Positions 17,791-27,035 of a stretch of DNA of 64,000 bases are shown one piece after another. The notes beneath the pieces were generated by a model that saw nothing but the letters and a program-made list of their open reading frames with translations, searched no databases and had not been told where the DNA came from. The stretch is taken from assembly GCF_003054555.1 (NCBI RefSeq), contig NZ_CP026304.1, positions 186,001 through 250,000 of the forward strand. The letters are read 5' to 3'. Position numbers and translations under genes: made by a program. Each line of letters begins with the position of its first letter. Within the stretch, counting starts at the first letter, position 1. The DNA is from Streptomyces lunaelactis (GTDB taxonomy: Bacteria; Actinomycetota; Actinomycetes; Streptomycetales; Streptomycetaceae).

Positions 17791-17936
17791 CAGGCAACGA
17801 CGTGACCATCCTCGCCGCGGCTGCAGCCCTCGCGCCCGGCTATCTGCTCGGACGGACCCGTCCATGGCGGCGCCTGGGCAACTGGTCCGCCGGGCGCACG
17901 GCCTCATCTGCCCCCAATCCGCCCGGGACTTCGTAG
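17787..17936 (+). CDS. 49-residue membrane-associated small protein
   Basis: GTG 17787 overlaps the helicase stop as GTGA, which suggests translational coupling. The protein has one hydrophobic segment (ILAAAAALAPGYLLG) followed by 'RTRPWRRLGNWSAG'. Short proteins with this 'LLGR.RPW.RLG.W' pattern occur after helicase-type genes in streptomycete mobile regions. The C-terminus ('SSAPNPPGTS') may be truncated. Function unknown. Confidence 0.55.
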   Translation: MTGNDVTILAAAAALAPGYLLGRTRPWRRLGNWSAGRTASSAPNPPGTS

Positions 17937-17965
17937 GCCAGGAGATCCCACCCGAACAGAGCGAC

Positions 17966-17999
17966 ACGGCGGGCCGCACAGATCTGTGCGGCCCGCCGT
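17966..17999. terminator. 34-bp perfect palindrome, likely terminator
   Basis: Each 17-base half begins or ends ACGGCGGGCCGCACAGA and pairs exactly around an AGATCT centre, with no loop. It follows the helicase/small-protein pair and most likely acts as a strong bidirectional terminator. It could equally be a dyad for a dimeric binding protein. Confidence 0.7.
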
Positions 18000-18308
18000 C
18001 GTGCCTTCTGCGTCAGCGGTCGCATCTGGCGCCCGAGCGGGTGAATTCCCCGTCGCATACGCGGGGGCGGATCTAGCGGAAGCAGTCTAACTCGCCCGGG
18101 ATAAACAGCTCTTGACAGGTTTTCGCGCGTTCTGTCATGTTCTATTCGCCTGCTTCGAGGCAACCGCGAGAGAGGTAGTGTGACGCCGACCGGTAGATGG
18201 CCATTCCGATTCCTACCTGGCCAGTCGCGTCGGGGCGTGTGGAGGTGACCTCGCACATGAGTACGTCTACGGGTAGCCTGGCGCCGCCGCGATCAACAGG
18301 ATGGCTCC

Positions 18309-18473
18309 ATGAGTGAGCTCGAGCGTTATCCCCAAGTCCCTGCGGGACCCGCCCGCGCCCATCGGCCCGTCGGCAAAGTGATGAAGGCCGTCCTCATCGT
18401 GGCGGCCGTAGCGGCTGCAGTCCTGCTGCTCTACATGGCTCTCTTCATCGGCATCTTTGTCATGGCAAGTTGA
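18309..18473 (+). CDS. 54-residue single-pass membrane protein
   Basis: ATG 18309 to TGA 18473. A polar N-terminus ('MSELERYPQVPAGPARAHRP') is followed by a basic VGKVMK and one long transmembrane helix (VLIVAAVAAAVLLLYMALFIG). An AGG lies 8-10 bases upstream. The composition and topology are convincing for a small membrane protein. No family is recognised. Confidence 0.6.
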   Translation: MSELERYPQVPAGPARAHRPVGKVMKAVLIVAAVAAAVLLLYMALFIGIFVMAS

Positions 18474-18951
18474 TCGTTGCAACCCTCGCGGATTAGGTGG
18501 CCGGCGGTGAGAACGAGCCGCGGGGTAAGGAGATAGCCGCTTCCCTGCCGGGCCCCAAAGACCGCCGCGATGCGGTGCATCGTCGTCACTCTCCACATGC
18601 TACGACCGAGACGGCAGCGGCGCGCGGCGATGGATATCGAACGTCCGCGCCTGCGTCTCGTGTCCCGCGGCCCGCTTGAGCCGTCAGCTGGTCGAACTCG
18701 TCCTAGCTTCTTGGGGGAAGGCGATCTTCACGTCCAGCGGCGGAGCGGCGTGCCCGGTACTGTCCAGCGTTCGATGGCGTGCTGCACGTCGGCCATGACA
18801 ATCCGTTGAGCGAGGACTGCATGAACTGGAACGCAGTTGGAAGGCAGTGCCGTTTCCGGTTCTGACACCGGAGACGGACGTGCCCGGAAGGCAGGTGCGT
18901 GGGCGGTCTCAGCGCGGGCGGCGCGTTCATGTTGCGGCCGCCGAGCCTGTG
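18474..18951. other. 478-bp gap, probably eroded coding DNA
   Basis: No intact gene. On the minus strand, 18715-18850 reads 'VMADVQHAIERWTVPGTPLR', which looks like the C-terminus of some lost protein (possibly a transposase), but it is short and unsupported. Confidence 0.35.
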
Positions 18952-19455
18952 TCAATCGGAGGTTGGCAGACGGAGGGTGAGCAAGTTCCCGATGAGAGTC
19001 GCGTCGGTGTCGATACCGCTGTCGATGACGCTGGTGACGTCCGGATAGACGTCAGCTGGGATCACGGCGAGGGTGTTCTCGCCGGATGCGAGGATCAGGG
19101 CCGCGGGTGCGGGGCCTTCGGTGAATCGGAGCTGAACGGGCACCGAGTTGGCAGGCACCTCGCTGCTGGTGGTGACCTCCAGGGAGATGTTGCCGTCCTC
19201 GAGGAGTCTGCCGATCATGCTGGGTCGGCGCTTGCGGACGTACTCCAACAGTTCGGTCGTTTCGAAGGGAGTGGCCGCGAATTCGCTGCGCCAGGCGTCG
19301 AGGTGAAGGGTAGTGAGCCACGACCGCAGCTGGTTGGCGTCGATGCCCTGGGCCTGGGCGGCTCTGCCAATTCGGTGAGCTAACCTCGGCGTTTCGGTTG
19401 GGGTGAGGAGACGTCGCTGATCGGCTGTTGCCAGGTGGCTTCGTTGCTTGGGCAT
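18952..19455 (-). CDS. Hypothetical protein next to IS1380
   Basis: A 167-residue frame from ATG 19455. The convincing part is 'LRSWLTTLHLDAWRSEFAAT' through 'RRPSMIGRLLEDGNISLEV' to the end 'IGNLLTLRLPTSD'. The first ~25 residues are low-complexity and lie close to the IS1380 element, so the native N-terminus may have been lost to the insertion. It is soluble, with no signal peptide or membrane helix. Family unknown. Confidence 0.5.
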   Translation of the reverse strand: MPKQRSHLATADQRRLLTPTETPRLAHRIGRAAQAQGIDANQLRSWLTTLHLDAWRSEFAATPFETTELLEYVRKRRPSMIGRLLEDGNISLEVTTSSEVPANSVPVQLRFTEGPAPAALILASGENTLAVIPADVYPDVTSVIDSGIDTDATLIGNLLTLRLPTSD

Positions 19456-19525
19456 GGTGGAATCCCGGCGCGGGGGTCGGGTTCTCCAAGGCCTTTCGGG
19501 TCGTGGGTGGTCAGGGGTTCACTGG

Positions 19526-20929
19526 TCAGCCGGCGGGACGGGGCAGTGCGGCGAGGCGATGGAAGGCCGTGGCCAGTTCGTGTCTCCAGGGCCAGGTCGC
19601 TGATATCCGCAAGCGCAGACGCCGGCCACCCCGGGTGAGGCGGGCGGCGACGTGCAGCAGCCGGTAGCGGAGCTTCTTCGGCTCGGCAGCCGCCAGCTCC
19701 CCGTCCAGCAGCAGGACGCGCATCCAGGCCAGCAGGTCGATCGCCGCGAGGCTGAGTTCGAGCCAGACCGAGTTGATCGCGAAGTGGCGGGAGGGGGAGC
19801 GGCCGAGGCCGGTGTTCTTGCCGCACCGGATGTGGTCTTCGACGGTGGCATGCCCGCGGTGGCGGACCTCCAGGAACTGGGCGGACCCACCACCGGAGTA
19901 TGGGGTGTCGGTGAGGAACACCTGGTGCCGCAGGCCCTCGTCCTGATCGAACAGAGACAGCTGGGCTCCGGGGTGCGGGCGCTCGCGGCGCACGATGATG
20001 CGGGTTCCGTCCGGATAGGCGGCAAGATCGACCATGCCGGTCAGCTCGGCGACCTCGGCGCCGGCACGCAGTGTCCCGTCCTGGTCCAGTGCGGGATGCC
20101 AGAGGTGGTCGGGCAGGGTCCGGATCGCGCGGCGGACTGGCTCGGTGACGGCGTGTCCGACCGAGAAGAAGGTACGGACTCCACTCATCCGCATGTCACG
20201 GACGTGAGCGAGGAAGGCTTTCGCGGAACCGGCGCTGTCAGTGCGGATCAGGATGTCGGTGCCGTGCCGGTGGGCGTCGGGGATCTGCGCGAGGGCCTGG
20301 TCAAGCACCAGGATGTGATCCGCGGCGGTGTTGGCGCCGGCGTTCCCCGGCCGCAGCCGCCCGGACAGCGCCTCGCCGGTGTTGGCCAGGAAGCACACCA
20401 GCGGGTGGAACCCGAAACCGCCCTTGTAGGTGGGTGCGGCCGCTTCCTTCTCGGAGTGGCAGGCCACCAGCGTGGCGTCGAGGTCCAGCACCAGACCGGG
20501 CAGTTCCTGCCCTGCCGCCCGGACAGCGGGTATGCCCTCACCGCGCTCGGCGGCCTGCAGCCAGGCGACCTCGCGAGCCGATGAGCGGGCCGAGCGCAGA
20601 GAAGCCAGTGCCCGCTCGTCAACGTCAGCGAGCAGCCGCCAGGTCGTCGGTGTCGAGGCGACCGGGCCGAACACCTCGTGCTGGTCCCGCAGTACGGCCA
20701 GATCTGTGATGGCCTCGCCGCCATCGGCGAGCATCACCGCGAGATCGGTGGCGATCCGGCCCGGATCATGTCCGGTCCCGCGCGGGCGAAGCGGCCGGAG
20801 CACGGTGGAGTACGCGGCGGTCAGCCCCGTGACATCGGCAAGATCCGCCAGCAACCGTGCCCCGGCATGACCGACCACCCCCGAACCATCTGCACTGACA
20901 TGAACCCTGGGACGCAAGATAGCCTGCAC
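19526..20929 (-). CDS. IS1380-family transposase
   Basis: A 467-residue transposase from GTG 20929. The N-terminus 'VHVSADGSGVVGHAGARLLA' is typical of the family. DDE residues are seen in 'GLVLDLDATLVACHSEKEAA' (first Asp), 'DILIRTDSAGSAKAF' (second Asp) and 'RHRGHATVEDHIRCGKNTGL' (Glu). Length matches the usual 430-480 residues. The gene is full length with no stops. The region around the start is buried in a hairpin, described separately. Confidence 0.95.
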   Translation of the reverse strand: MQAILRPRVHVSADGSGVVGHAGARLLADLADVTGLTAAYSTVLRPLRPRGTGHDPGRIATDLAVMLADGGEAITDLAVLRDQHEVFGPVASTPTTWRLLADVDERALASLRSARSSAREVAWLQAAERGEGIPAVRAAGQELPGLVLDLDATLVACHSEKEAAAPTYKGGFGFHPLVCFLANTGEALSGRLRPGNAGANTAADHILVLDQALAQIPDAHRHGTDILIRTDSAGSAKAFLAHVRDMRMSGVRTFFSVGHAVTEPVRRAIRTLPDHLWHPALDQDGTLRAGAEVAELTGMVDLAAYPDGTRIIVRRERPHPGAQLSLFDQDEGLRHQVFLTDTPYSGGGSAQFLEVRHRGHATVEDHIRCGKNTGLGRSPSRHFAINSVWLELSLAAIDLLAWMRVLLLDGELAAAEPKKLRYRLLHVAARLTRGGRRLRLRISATWPWRHELATAFHRLAALPRPAG

Positions 20930-20932
20930 GTA

Positions 20933-21004
20933 GAAAGTGCCCTCCGCTTGGACCGACAGAACCCCTCAGCAAGGTTCATCGTCCCAGGTCAGGAAGGCAC
21001 TTTC
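20933..21004 (-). promoter_or_regulatory. Leader hairpin covering the IS1380 ribosome binding site
   Basis: On the minus strand GAAAGTGCCTTCC (21004-20992) can pair with GGAGGGCACTTTC (20945-20933), 13 bp with one G-U. The second arm holds GGAGGG, the only ribosome binding site, about 10 bases from GTG 20929. It parallels the hairpins in front of both IS5 transposases. Confidence 0.6.
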
Positions 21005-21195
21005 GCGTTTCCGGCCGACCCTCAGCCGTACCTCAAGTGAAACAGCGAGGCTAACGGCTCTCGTCGGGATTGACCTGCGCCACACACGCGCCCCCGTGCG
21101 GGCAGGCCGATTCGCTTGGACCATCGGGTCGTTGATCGGATGCGTCGCTGACTCACGCGCATAGGCGATCGACGGCCCGTGGGAGCGGGTAACCC

Positions 21196-22173
21196 CTACG
21201 GTCGGACATCCGGGCCCACGGCGCGGAAGGTGCGGCGGTATGCCTGGGGAGCGACGCCGATGGCGGCGTGGAGGTGCTGGCGCAGCGAGGTGCCGCTGCC
21301 GAGGCCCGCGCGGTCGGCCACCGTGTCGATCGGCCAGTCGGTGGTCTCCAGCAGGTGCCGCGCCCGCTCGATCCGCTGCTGTACGAGCCACTGACCGGGG
21401 CTCGCGCCGACTTCGTCACGGAAGCGGCGGGTGAAGGTACGTACGCTGACCTTGGCGTGGGCGGCCATGTCGGCCAGCGTCACGGGTTCGGCAAGCCGCT
21501 CCAGGACCCAGGACCGGGTGGGGGCCGTGCCGTTGTCGGTGGGGGCAGGTACGGGCCGGCGGATGTACTGTGCCTGGCCGCCGTCGCGCCAGGGCGGGAC
21601 GACGCAGGCGCGCGCCACTTCGTTGGCGACCTCACTGCCGTGGTCGCGTCGGACGATGTGAAGGCACAGATCGACGCCGGCGGCCACGCCCGCCGAGGTC
21701 AGGACGTCGCCGTCGTCGACGAACAGCACGTCGGGGTCGACTCGGACCCGGGTGAACATCCGCTGCAGCCGCTCGGCCTCACGCCAGTGAGTGGTGGCGG
21801 GACGGTGATCGAGGAGGCCCGCCGCGGCCAGAACGAAGCTGCCGGTGCAGATCGCCACCATCCGGGTACCGGGCCGCACGGCGGCCAGAGCCCTTCGCAG
21901 CGCGTCCGGGAGCCGGCCCTCCTCGCGGATCGGACCCAGGCTGTGGGAGGGCGGGATGACCACCGTGTCGACGGTGGCCAGCACGGACGCATCGTGTGCG
22001 ACGGAGAGTTCGTAGTCGGCCTCTGCCCGTACCGGACGGCCGTCCAGGCTGCACGTGGTCACGGAGTAGAGGGCGTTCCCCGTCAGGTCGCGGGCCGCTC
22101 CGAAGATACGGGCGGGGATGCCCAGTTCGAAGGGGACGACCCCGTCGAGGGCCAGAACTCCGATGCGGTGCAT
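21196..22173 (-). CDS. GlxA-type AraC regulator with DJ-1/PfpI domain
   Basis: A 325-residue protein from ATG 22173. Residues ~1-165 form a DJ-1/PfpI-like (amidotransferase-fold) domain with the elbow 'VAICTGSFVLAAAGLLDHRP'; residues ~215-315 form an AraC DNA-binding domain ('LADMAAHAKVSVRTFTRRFR'). Members sense small molecules and activate adjacent catabolic or redox genes. It is divergent from the oxidoreductase at 22300 with a 126-bp shared promoter region, so that operon is the likely target. Confidence 0.92.
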   Translation of the reverse strand: MHRIGVLALDGVVPFELGIPARIFGAARDLTGNALYSVTTCSLDGRPVRAEADYELSVAHDASVLATVDTVVIPPSHSLGPIREEGRLPDALRRALAAVRPGTRMVAICTGSFVLAAAGLLDHRPATTHWREAERLQRMFTRVRVDPDVLFVDDGDVLTSAGVAAGVDLCLHIVRRDHGSEVANEVARACVVPPWRDGGQAQYIRRPVPAPTDNGTAPTRSWVLERLAEPVTLADMAAHAKVSVRTFTRRFRDEVGASPGQWLVQQRIERARHLLETTDWPIDTVADRAGLGSGTSLRQHLHAAIGVAPQAYRRTFRAVGPDVRP

Positions 22174-22299
22174 GACCCGATCCTTTCAGGTGTTGACCAT
22201 CGGGCCACTACCTGGGCCTTCCCGTGCCCGGCAGCCTTGGACTGTGCCCAGATGAACCGGCACGAACCATCCGATCCCACCCCTGTGAAGGCCATCACC

Positions 22300-23262
22300 A
22301 TGACCCACGAGGCGCCCTTGAAAATGCGGGCCATCTGCCAGGACCGGCCCGGTGGCCCGGAGGTACTCAAGGTCGTCGAGACCGAGAGGCCCAGTCCCGG
22401 CCCGACCGAGATCCTGGTCCGCGTCCACGCAGCCGGAGTCAACCCGACGGACTGGAAGACCCGGGCCCGAGGCGTGTTCTCCACGGGGGCCAAGACCCCG
22501 TTCACCCTGGGTTTCGACGTCTCCGGTGTCGTCGAGTCCGTCGGCCTCGGCGTCACCGTCTTCCAGCCCGGCGACCAGGTGTTCGGGATGCCGCGGTTCC
22601 CGCACCCCGCCGGCGCCTACGCCGAGTACGTCACGGCCCCGGCCCGGCACTTCGTCCACCGCCCCGAACAGCTCGACCACATCCAGGCGGCGGCCGTTCC
22701 GCTGGCCGCCCTCACCGCTTGGCAGGCCCTGGTCGACACCGCCGACATCCAGCCCGGCCAGCGCGTACTGATCCACGCCGCAGCCGGCGGGGTCGGCCAT
22801 CTCGCTGTGCAGATCGCGAAGTCACGCGGCGCGCACGTCATCGGCACCGCCCGCGAGGCCAAGCACGCGTTCCTGCGCGGTCTCGGCGCCGACGAACTCG
22901 TCGACTACACCCGCCAGGACTTCGTGGAGGTCGTACGCGACGTCGACGTCGTCCTCGACACCATCGGCGGCGCCTACTGGGCCCGCTCCCTGCGCACCCT
23001 GCGGCCCGGCGGCACGCTGGTCTCGATCCTGCCGCTGGACGCGACGTTCCCCGCCGAACAGGCCCGAGCGGCCGGGGTGCGCGCCGTGTTCCTGCTCGTC
23101 GAGCCCGACCAGGCCGGACTGCGTCAGATCGCGTCCCTGGTCGACAGCGGCCGACTGAAGGTCGAAGTCGAGGCGGTGCTTCCCCTGGAGGACGTAGCCA
23201 GGGCCCACGAGCTCGGAGAAGCCGGTCGCACCACAGGAAAGATCGTCCTGACCGTGGCATGA
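22300..23262 (+). CDS. NADPH:quinone oxidoreductase-like MDR-family enzyme
   Basis: ATG 22300 is preferred (GAAGG upstream; 320 residues); ATGs at 22252 and 22324 are alternatives. The medium-chain dehydrogenase/reductase fold is clear: 'ILVRVHAAGVNPTDWKTRAR', 'TLGFDVSGVVESVG', and the nucleotide-binding 'RVLIHAAAGGVGHLAVQIAK'. Zinc ligands are absent, as in quinone reductases. It probably reduces quinones or enones with NADPH. It heads a probable operon with the NTF2 gene (61-bp gap) and the NmrA gene, facing the GlxA regulator. Confidence 0.92.
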   Translation: MTHEAPLKMRAICQDRPGGPEVLKVVETERPSPGPTEILVRVHAAGVNPTDWKTRARGVFSTGAKTPFTLGFDVSGVVESVGLGVTVFQPGDQVFGMPRFPHPAGAYAEYVTAPARHFVHRPEQLDHIQAAAVPLAALTAWQALVDTADIQPGQRVLIHAAAGGVGHLAVQIAKSRGAHVIGTAREAKHAFLRGLGADELVDYTRQDFVEVVRDVDVVLDTIGGAYWARSLRTLRPGGTLVSILPLDATFPAEQARAAGVRAVFLLVEPDQAGLRQIASLVDSGRLKVEVEAVLPLEDVARAHELGEAGRTTGKIVLTVA

Positions 23263-23323
23263 CGCCGAGTCCCGCCCCCCTTTTTTCCCTCTTCATCGCA
23301 TCGCAGAGAACGGATGACCCACC

Positions 23324-23746
23324 ATGAACAGCACCACCACCGACGCCTCGACCGCCACCCGCGAGGTCGTCGACACTTTCTTCGCCCGGTTCGGTTCCGG
23401 CGATATGACCGGTGTTCTCGACCTGTTCGCCGATGACGTGTCCTTCCACGTCGGCGGGGCTGACAACGTGCCCTGGGCTGGTACGCGCAACTCGAAGGAT
23501 GAGATCGCCGCGTTCTTCGCGACGTTCCCCGAGGTACTGACGCCCCCACAGGAGTACCTCATCCACACGACCGTGGTCGAGGGAGGGGAAGCCGTCGTCA
23601 TCGGCCACAACCGCTTCGGTGTGCTGGCCACCGGCAAGACCTTCACGAACCACTTCGCACTGCACTTCACCGTGGCCGACGGAAAGATCCACAACTACCG
23701 CATGTACGAGGACAGCCACGCCATCGGCGCCGCCTTCACCCACTGA
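23324..23746 (+). CDS. NTF2/SnoaL-like protein
   Basis: A 140-residue protein from ATG 23324. It shows the cone-shaped NTF2-like pattern: '[20 protein letters not shown]', '[20 protein letters not shown]', and the late strand '[20 protein letters not shown]'. Such proteins are isomerases, hydrolases or carriers of small hydrophobic molecules, and are commonly found beside oxidoreductases. It is the second gene of the putative GlxA-controlled operon. Confidence 0.88.
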   Translation: MNSTTTDASTATREVVDTFFARFGSGDMTGVLDLFADDVSFHVGGADNVPWAGTRNSKDEIAAFFATFPEVLTPPQEYLIHTTVVEGGEAVVIGHNRFGVLATGKTFTNHFALHFTVADGKIHNYRMYEDSHAIGAAFTH

Positions 23747-23783
23747 CCCGGCAGGCACCGAACGATTCAAGGCAGGAGATGTC

Positions 23784-24302
23784 ATGTCCGAAAGGACCAG
23801 CATGACCATCTTGGTGACAGGGGCAACGGGCAATCAGGGTGGTGCGGCCGCGAGGCGGCTCTTGGCGGACGGTTGGAGCGTGCGGGCGCTCACCCGCGAC
23901 CCCGCCGGCCGGGCCGCCCACGCACTCGCCGCTGCCGGCGCCGAGATCGTGGCGGGCGACCTGGACGACAGGGCGTCACTCGATGCCGCCGTCAAGGGCG
24001 CTTACGGCGTCTTCAGCGTGCAGCAAGGCGCGCTCGGGATACAACCGGTCGGCTTCGAGGAGGAGGTCCGGCGGGGCAGGAACGTGGCAGATGCGGCGCT
24101 GGCCGGAGGAGTGGAGCATCTGGTCTACGCGTCGGTCGCGGGTGCCGAACGCAGCGCTGGGGTCCGCGCTTTCGAAAGCAAGTGGGAGATCGAAAAGCAC
24201 ATACTCGCGATCGGCATCCCCGCGACGATCCTGCGGCCGGCCTCGTTCATGGAGAACTTCTCGGACCCGGCCTTCGGCGTCCAGACCGGTCAGTTGGCGA
24301 CC
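23784..24302 (+). pseudogene. NmrA-like NAD(P)-binding protein, 3' truncated
   Basis: ATG 23784 lies 5 bases after GGCAGGAG. The frame begins with the Rossmann motif '[19 protein letters not shown]', followed by '[17 protein letters not shown]' and '[11 protein letters not shown]'. Homology stops at '[12 protein letters not shown]' near 24302, about residue 173; family members normally run to 280-300 residues. The rest of the substrate domain is missing, and unrelated DNA follows in other frames. It is the third gene of the operon, probably inactive. Confidence 0.82.
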
Positions 24303-24540
24303 GCGTTCGCATCGAACGTGGTCGAGCATTCGACGAGCGGTACGCCGCACTGGACAGACTCCATGGCGCATTGCTCACCGCGGCCGGAGTGCTGCCGCAC
24401 CGGGCCCTGGAGTTCGTTCGAGGCGAGGCGGAGAACCTGAACACTGCCCGCGAATGGCTCACCAGTGCCGAAGTGGCCTACCACCACGGCTCAGCCGGCC
24501 AGCGCCCGGACACGCTCTTCGGCGGCGTCTGCTTCATGTT
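24303..24540 (+). pseudogene. Fragment of an unidentified helical protein gene
   Basis: A frame different from that of the NmrA gene reads '[20 protein letters not shown]' and '[20 protein letters not shown]'. The composition is convincing, but there is no start and the sense is lost near 24540. It appears to be the inner part of a gene joined to the NmrA gene by a deletion. Confidence 0.5.
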
Positions 24541-24762
24541 TTCCGCGGGCTCGGTGAATCTGGTGCACGGAGCGTCGGTAGTACCAGCGGTTCAGCGGAT
24601 AACGCTGCGATTGATCTTGCTGGCAGGGACCTGGTGTCTGCGCTCCGACCGACATGGCTAGGTCGGTTGCGTTCGGTTGCGGGAGCGCGGCCAGGGGTGC
24701 CGACAACAGCCCAGGACGTATGTTCGGCAGACTCGCCAGCCTGCCCTCCCTAAGCTGAGGCG

Positions 24763-26025
24763 ATGGCTCGCTCTTGGACTCGACTGCACGCGCATCTGGG
24801 CGTTCCGCCCGGCGCGATCACCTTCGACATGGTGGCCAAGGCCGTCGCGGATCGTCTCGAGGAAACCGACGACCTCGACTGGAAGGAAGCTCTCCCGCAG
24901 CCGCCCCAGGACGGCCGCTGGAATGAGTTCGCCAAGGACGTGGCCGCGATGGCGAATACGCGCGGCGGACTTCTCATCTACGGCGTCAGCAACGATGTGC
25001 GGATGACCGGCATCAACCCGCAGCAGGTCAACGAGCAGCAGCTGGGGCAGTGGGTCCGCAACCACGTCCAGCCGTACGTCTCCGGACTCTCGTTCCTGAC
25101 GCTGACGTCCGACGACGCCAGCCAGAGTGTCCTCCTCGTCGACGTGCCGGCCAGCGAGACGGCGCCGCACCTGGTCTACGGCACCGCCGCCAAGGACAAG
25201 GCCCAGCAGGCTGCCGTAGCGCCCTACCGCGACGGCTCCCACACGGACTGGATGCCCGAGCATCTGATCGCCCGGGCCTACCAGGACCGCTTCGCCCGCC
25301 AGGCGGGCGCAGAGGCGGAACTGCAGGAACACCTGCGGTACGCGGCCGACATCGGCCTGCACGCGTCCCAGGCCGTCTGGATCGTCATCGCCTCCAGGCC
25401 ACAGCGCCCGCTGCCCCGGATGGTCCCGCCGCTCGACCGCAGCGCCGCCCTGCACGTCGTCGAAGCCGGGCTGCGCACATCCGTTGAGCTAAAGGGCAAT
25501 GCCAGCGCCATGGCGCCGGTCCTCCGATCGGTCAACCCCACACCCCGCCGTGGGCTGCGCCGGTGGGTCATCAGTAACACCCTCACGGCCTCCGACAGCA
25601 TCAGCGGCCGTCCGGTGTACGTCGAGCTCCACCACGACGGAACGACCGTGCTGGCAGCCGACTTGTCCTGGAAGGCCCTCGAACGCCTCGAGGGGACCAA
25701 CATCACCTGCCCGGTACGCATCGACGTGGTGACCTCAGCTGCGTTCGACGCGGTGGCTCTCGCAGCCGAGTTCCGCCGAGCCCTGCTGGACGACAGTGCC
25801 TCGGACGTGACGGCCCTCGTTGTCGCACCGCCCGACTACCGCCAACCTTTCGTGGCCGTGACCACGGAGATGGGCAGCTTCGTCACCATTCCGGACCACG
25901 CTCGGCGGCCACCGCGCCTGCTGCCGGCCACGTCGGAGATTCCGGCGACCGCGGACGCGGACGTGCTCCGCAGCGTGGCCGAGGAGCTGCGCGCGGGCAT
26001 CGTCAACCAGTTCGGTCTGGAGTAG
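24763..26025 (+). CDS. AlbA_2/Schlafen-domain protein
   Basis: A 420-residue protein from ATG 24763. The AlbA_2 (divergent AAA-4/Schlafen-like) domain is near the N-terminus: 'DDLDWKEALPQPP' (the E-x-K-like strand, ~residues 37-48) and 'KDVAAMANTRGGLLIYGVSN' (58-77). The C-terminal half is unassigned. AlbA_2 domains occur in nucleic-acid-binding and nuclease-like proteins, several of them in phage defence. The next gene starts 19 bp later and encodes a putative nuclease, so the two form an operon. Confidence 0.82.
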   Translation: MARSWTRLHAHLGVPPGAITFDMVAKAVADRLEETDDLDWKEALPQPPQDGRWNEFAKDVAAMANTRGGLLIYGVSNDVRMTGINPQQVNEQQLGQWVRNHVQPYVSGLSFLTLTSDDASQSVLLVDVPASETAPHLVYGTAAKDKAQQAAVAPYRDGSHTDWMPEHLIARAYQDRFARQAGAEAELQEHLRYAADIGLHASQAVWIVIASRPQRPLPRMVPPLDRSAALHVVEAGLRTSVELKGNASAMAPVLRSVNPTPRRGLRRWVISNTLTASDSISGRPVYVELHHDGTTVLAADLSWKALERLEGTNITCPVRIDVVTSAAFDAVALAAEFRRALLDDSASDVTALVVAPPDYRQPFVAVTTEMGSFVTIPDHARRPPRLLPATSEIPATADADVLRSVAEELRAGIVNQFGLE

Positions 26026-26044
26026 ACGCGGGTCGGGGAGCAGC

Positions 26045-27031
26045 ATGACGGATGACATGAGAGCGGGCGGATTCTCCGCCGTGCACGAGGCGTTCCTTCG
26101 GGCAACCGCGCAGGTGGAGAAGGAGATGAGCCAGCTCCTCGCCCTTGAGGGAGGGTGGGAGGAGGAGTACATCACCCAGCGGCTGTGCTTGTCCGTCGTG
26201 CCCGAAGTGAGGTACGCGCGGTTCAACAAGCAGCAGGAGGGCCGCGTCGGCGCGGACTACATCTGGTGGTGGGTGGACCGCTCTGGCGAGTGCTACGGCT
26301 GTCTTATCCAGGCGAAGAGCATCAAGCGCAACGGCAGGAAGTGGCGGATCGGCTTCCAACACCCCCGCAACACCGGAGAACAGCTGCGGAGCCTGTTCGA
26401 AACCGCCGACGTTCTCCGGATCCCGGCCGGGTTCATGCTGTACGCCGGTGACCGGGACTATCGGGCCCAAATGGGTTGCACGTCGCCGCACGCGGGCCGC
26501 ACACCATGCGGGGAGCGGGACGGGGCAGCGGTGACGCTGGTACCGGCGCTGGTGGCGGAGCGGGAGATCCCGTTCGCCGAGCCAGCGCCGTGGCAACCGG
26601 ACCGCAGCGCAGTTGAGGTGTTCTGCCAGTGGGCGAAGCCGCTGATCGAAGTCACCGCACCCGGCGCCTACGGCAGGAGCAACCTCTACCGTGCGCTCGA
26701 CCTGGGCGACGCCGATCCCCGGCTGCGCGAGTTCCTCGACACGGACCAGGTCGGCGCACGAAAGGTAGCCCGTCACATCTTCGACATCGTGGGCCGCATG
26801 GCGATGGGGCAATTCGCCATTGCGGTAGGGGCGACGCCGGTCGACTCGGGTACCGCGAGCGTCTTCCGCGAAGTGCCCGATCTGCGCGGACACTTCACCG
26901 TGCCGTACTTCGAGCACACTCTCCGAGGACTGTGCACAGAGCTGCCGGACTACGTAGAACGATCCCTTGCCGGGAACCCGCCGCCCGAGATCGTCGAGAA
27001 GGTGGACGGGATCGTCCTCGTCGAGCTGTAG
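26045..27031 (+). CDS. Putative PD-(D/E)xK-like nuclease, operon partner of AlbA_2 protein
   Basis: A 328-residue protein from ATG 26045. Residues 65-91 contain E65, D71 ('EGRVGADYIWWWVD') and Q89-x-K91 ('YGCLIQAKSIK'). This D..QxK spacing recalls Mrr-type restriction nucleases, where Gln replaces Glu. A Cys-containing loop ('MGCTSPHAGRTPCGE') follows near residue 145. The rest is helical. I infer a DNA-targeting effector for the AlbA_2 partner; neither protein is a named system as far as I can tell. Alternatively it is a non-catalytic fold. Confidence 0.6.
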   Translation: MTDDMRAGGFSAVHEAFLRATAQVEKEMSQLLALEGGWEEEYITQRLCLSVVPEVRYARFNKQQEGRVGADYIWWWVDRSGECYGCLIQAKSIKRNGRKWRIGFQHPRNTGEQLRSLFETADVLRIPAGFMLYAGDRDYRAQMGCTSPHAGRTPCGERDGAAVTLVPALVAEREIPFAEPAPWQPDRSAVEVFCQWAKPLIEVTAPGAYGRSNLYRALDLGDADPRLREFLDTDQVGARKVARHIFDIVGRMAMGQFAIAVGATPVDSGTASVFREVPDLRGHFTVPYFEHTLRGLCTELPDYVERSLAGNPPPEIVEKVDGIVLVEL

Positions 27032-27035
27032 CGGC

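Larger units (their letters stand above)
19526..21004 (-). mobile_element. IS1380-family insertion sequence (ends not fixed)
   Basis: The element contains one intact transposase. Terminal repeats could not be fixed by eye: an imperfect match exists between GCCTTTCGGGTCGTGGG (from 19491) and the complement of the 20980-21000 region, but it is weak. The coordinates given cover the transposase and its leader hairpin. Confidence 0.7.

Noticed and set aside
19490..21010. Exact terminal inverted repeats for the IS1380 element
   Set aside because: Only an imperfect, unconvincing match could be found by eye, so the ends were left approximate.
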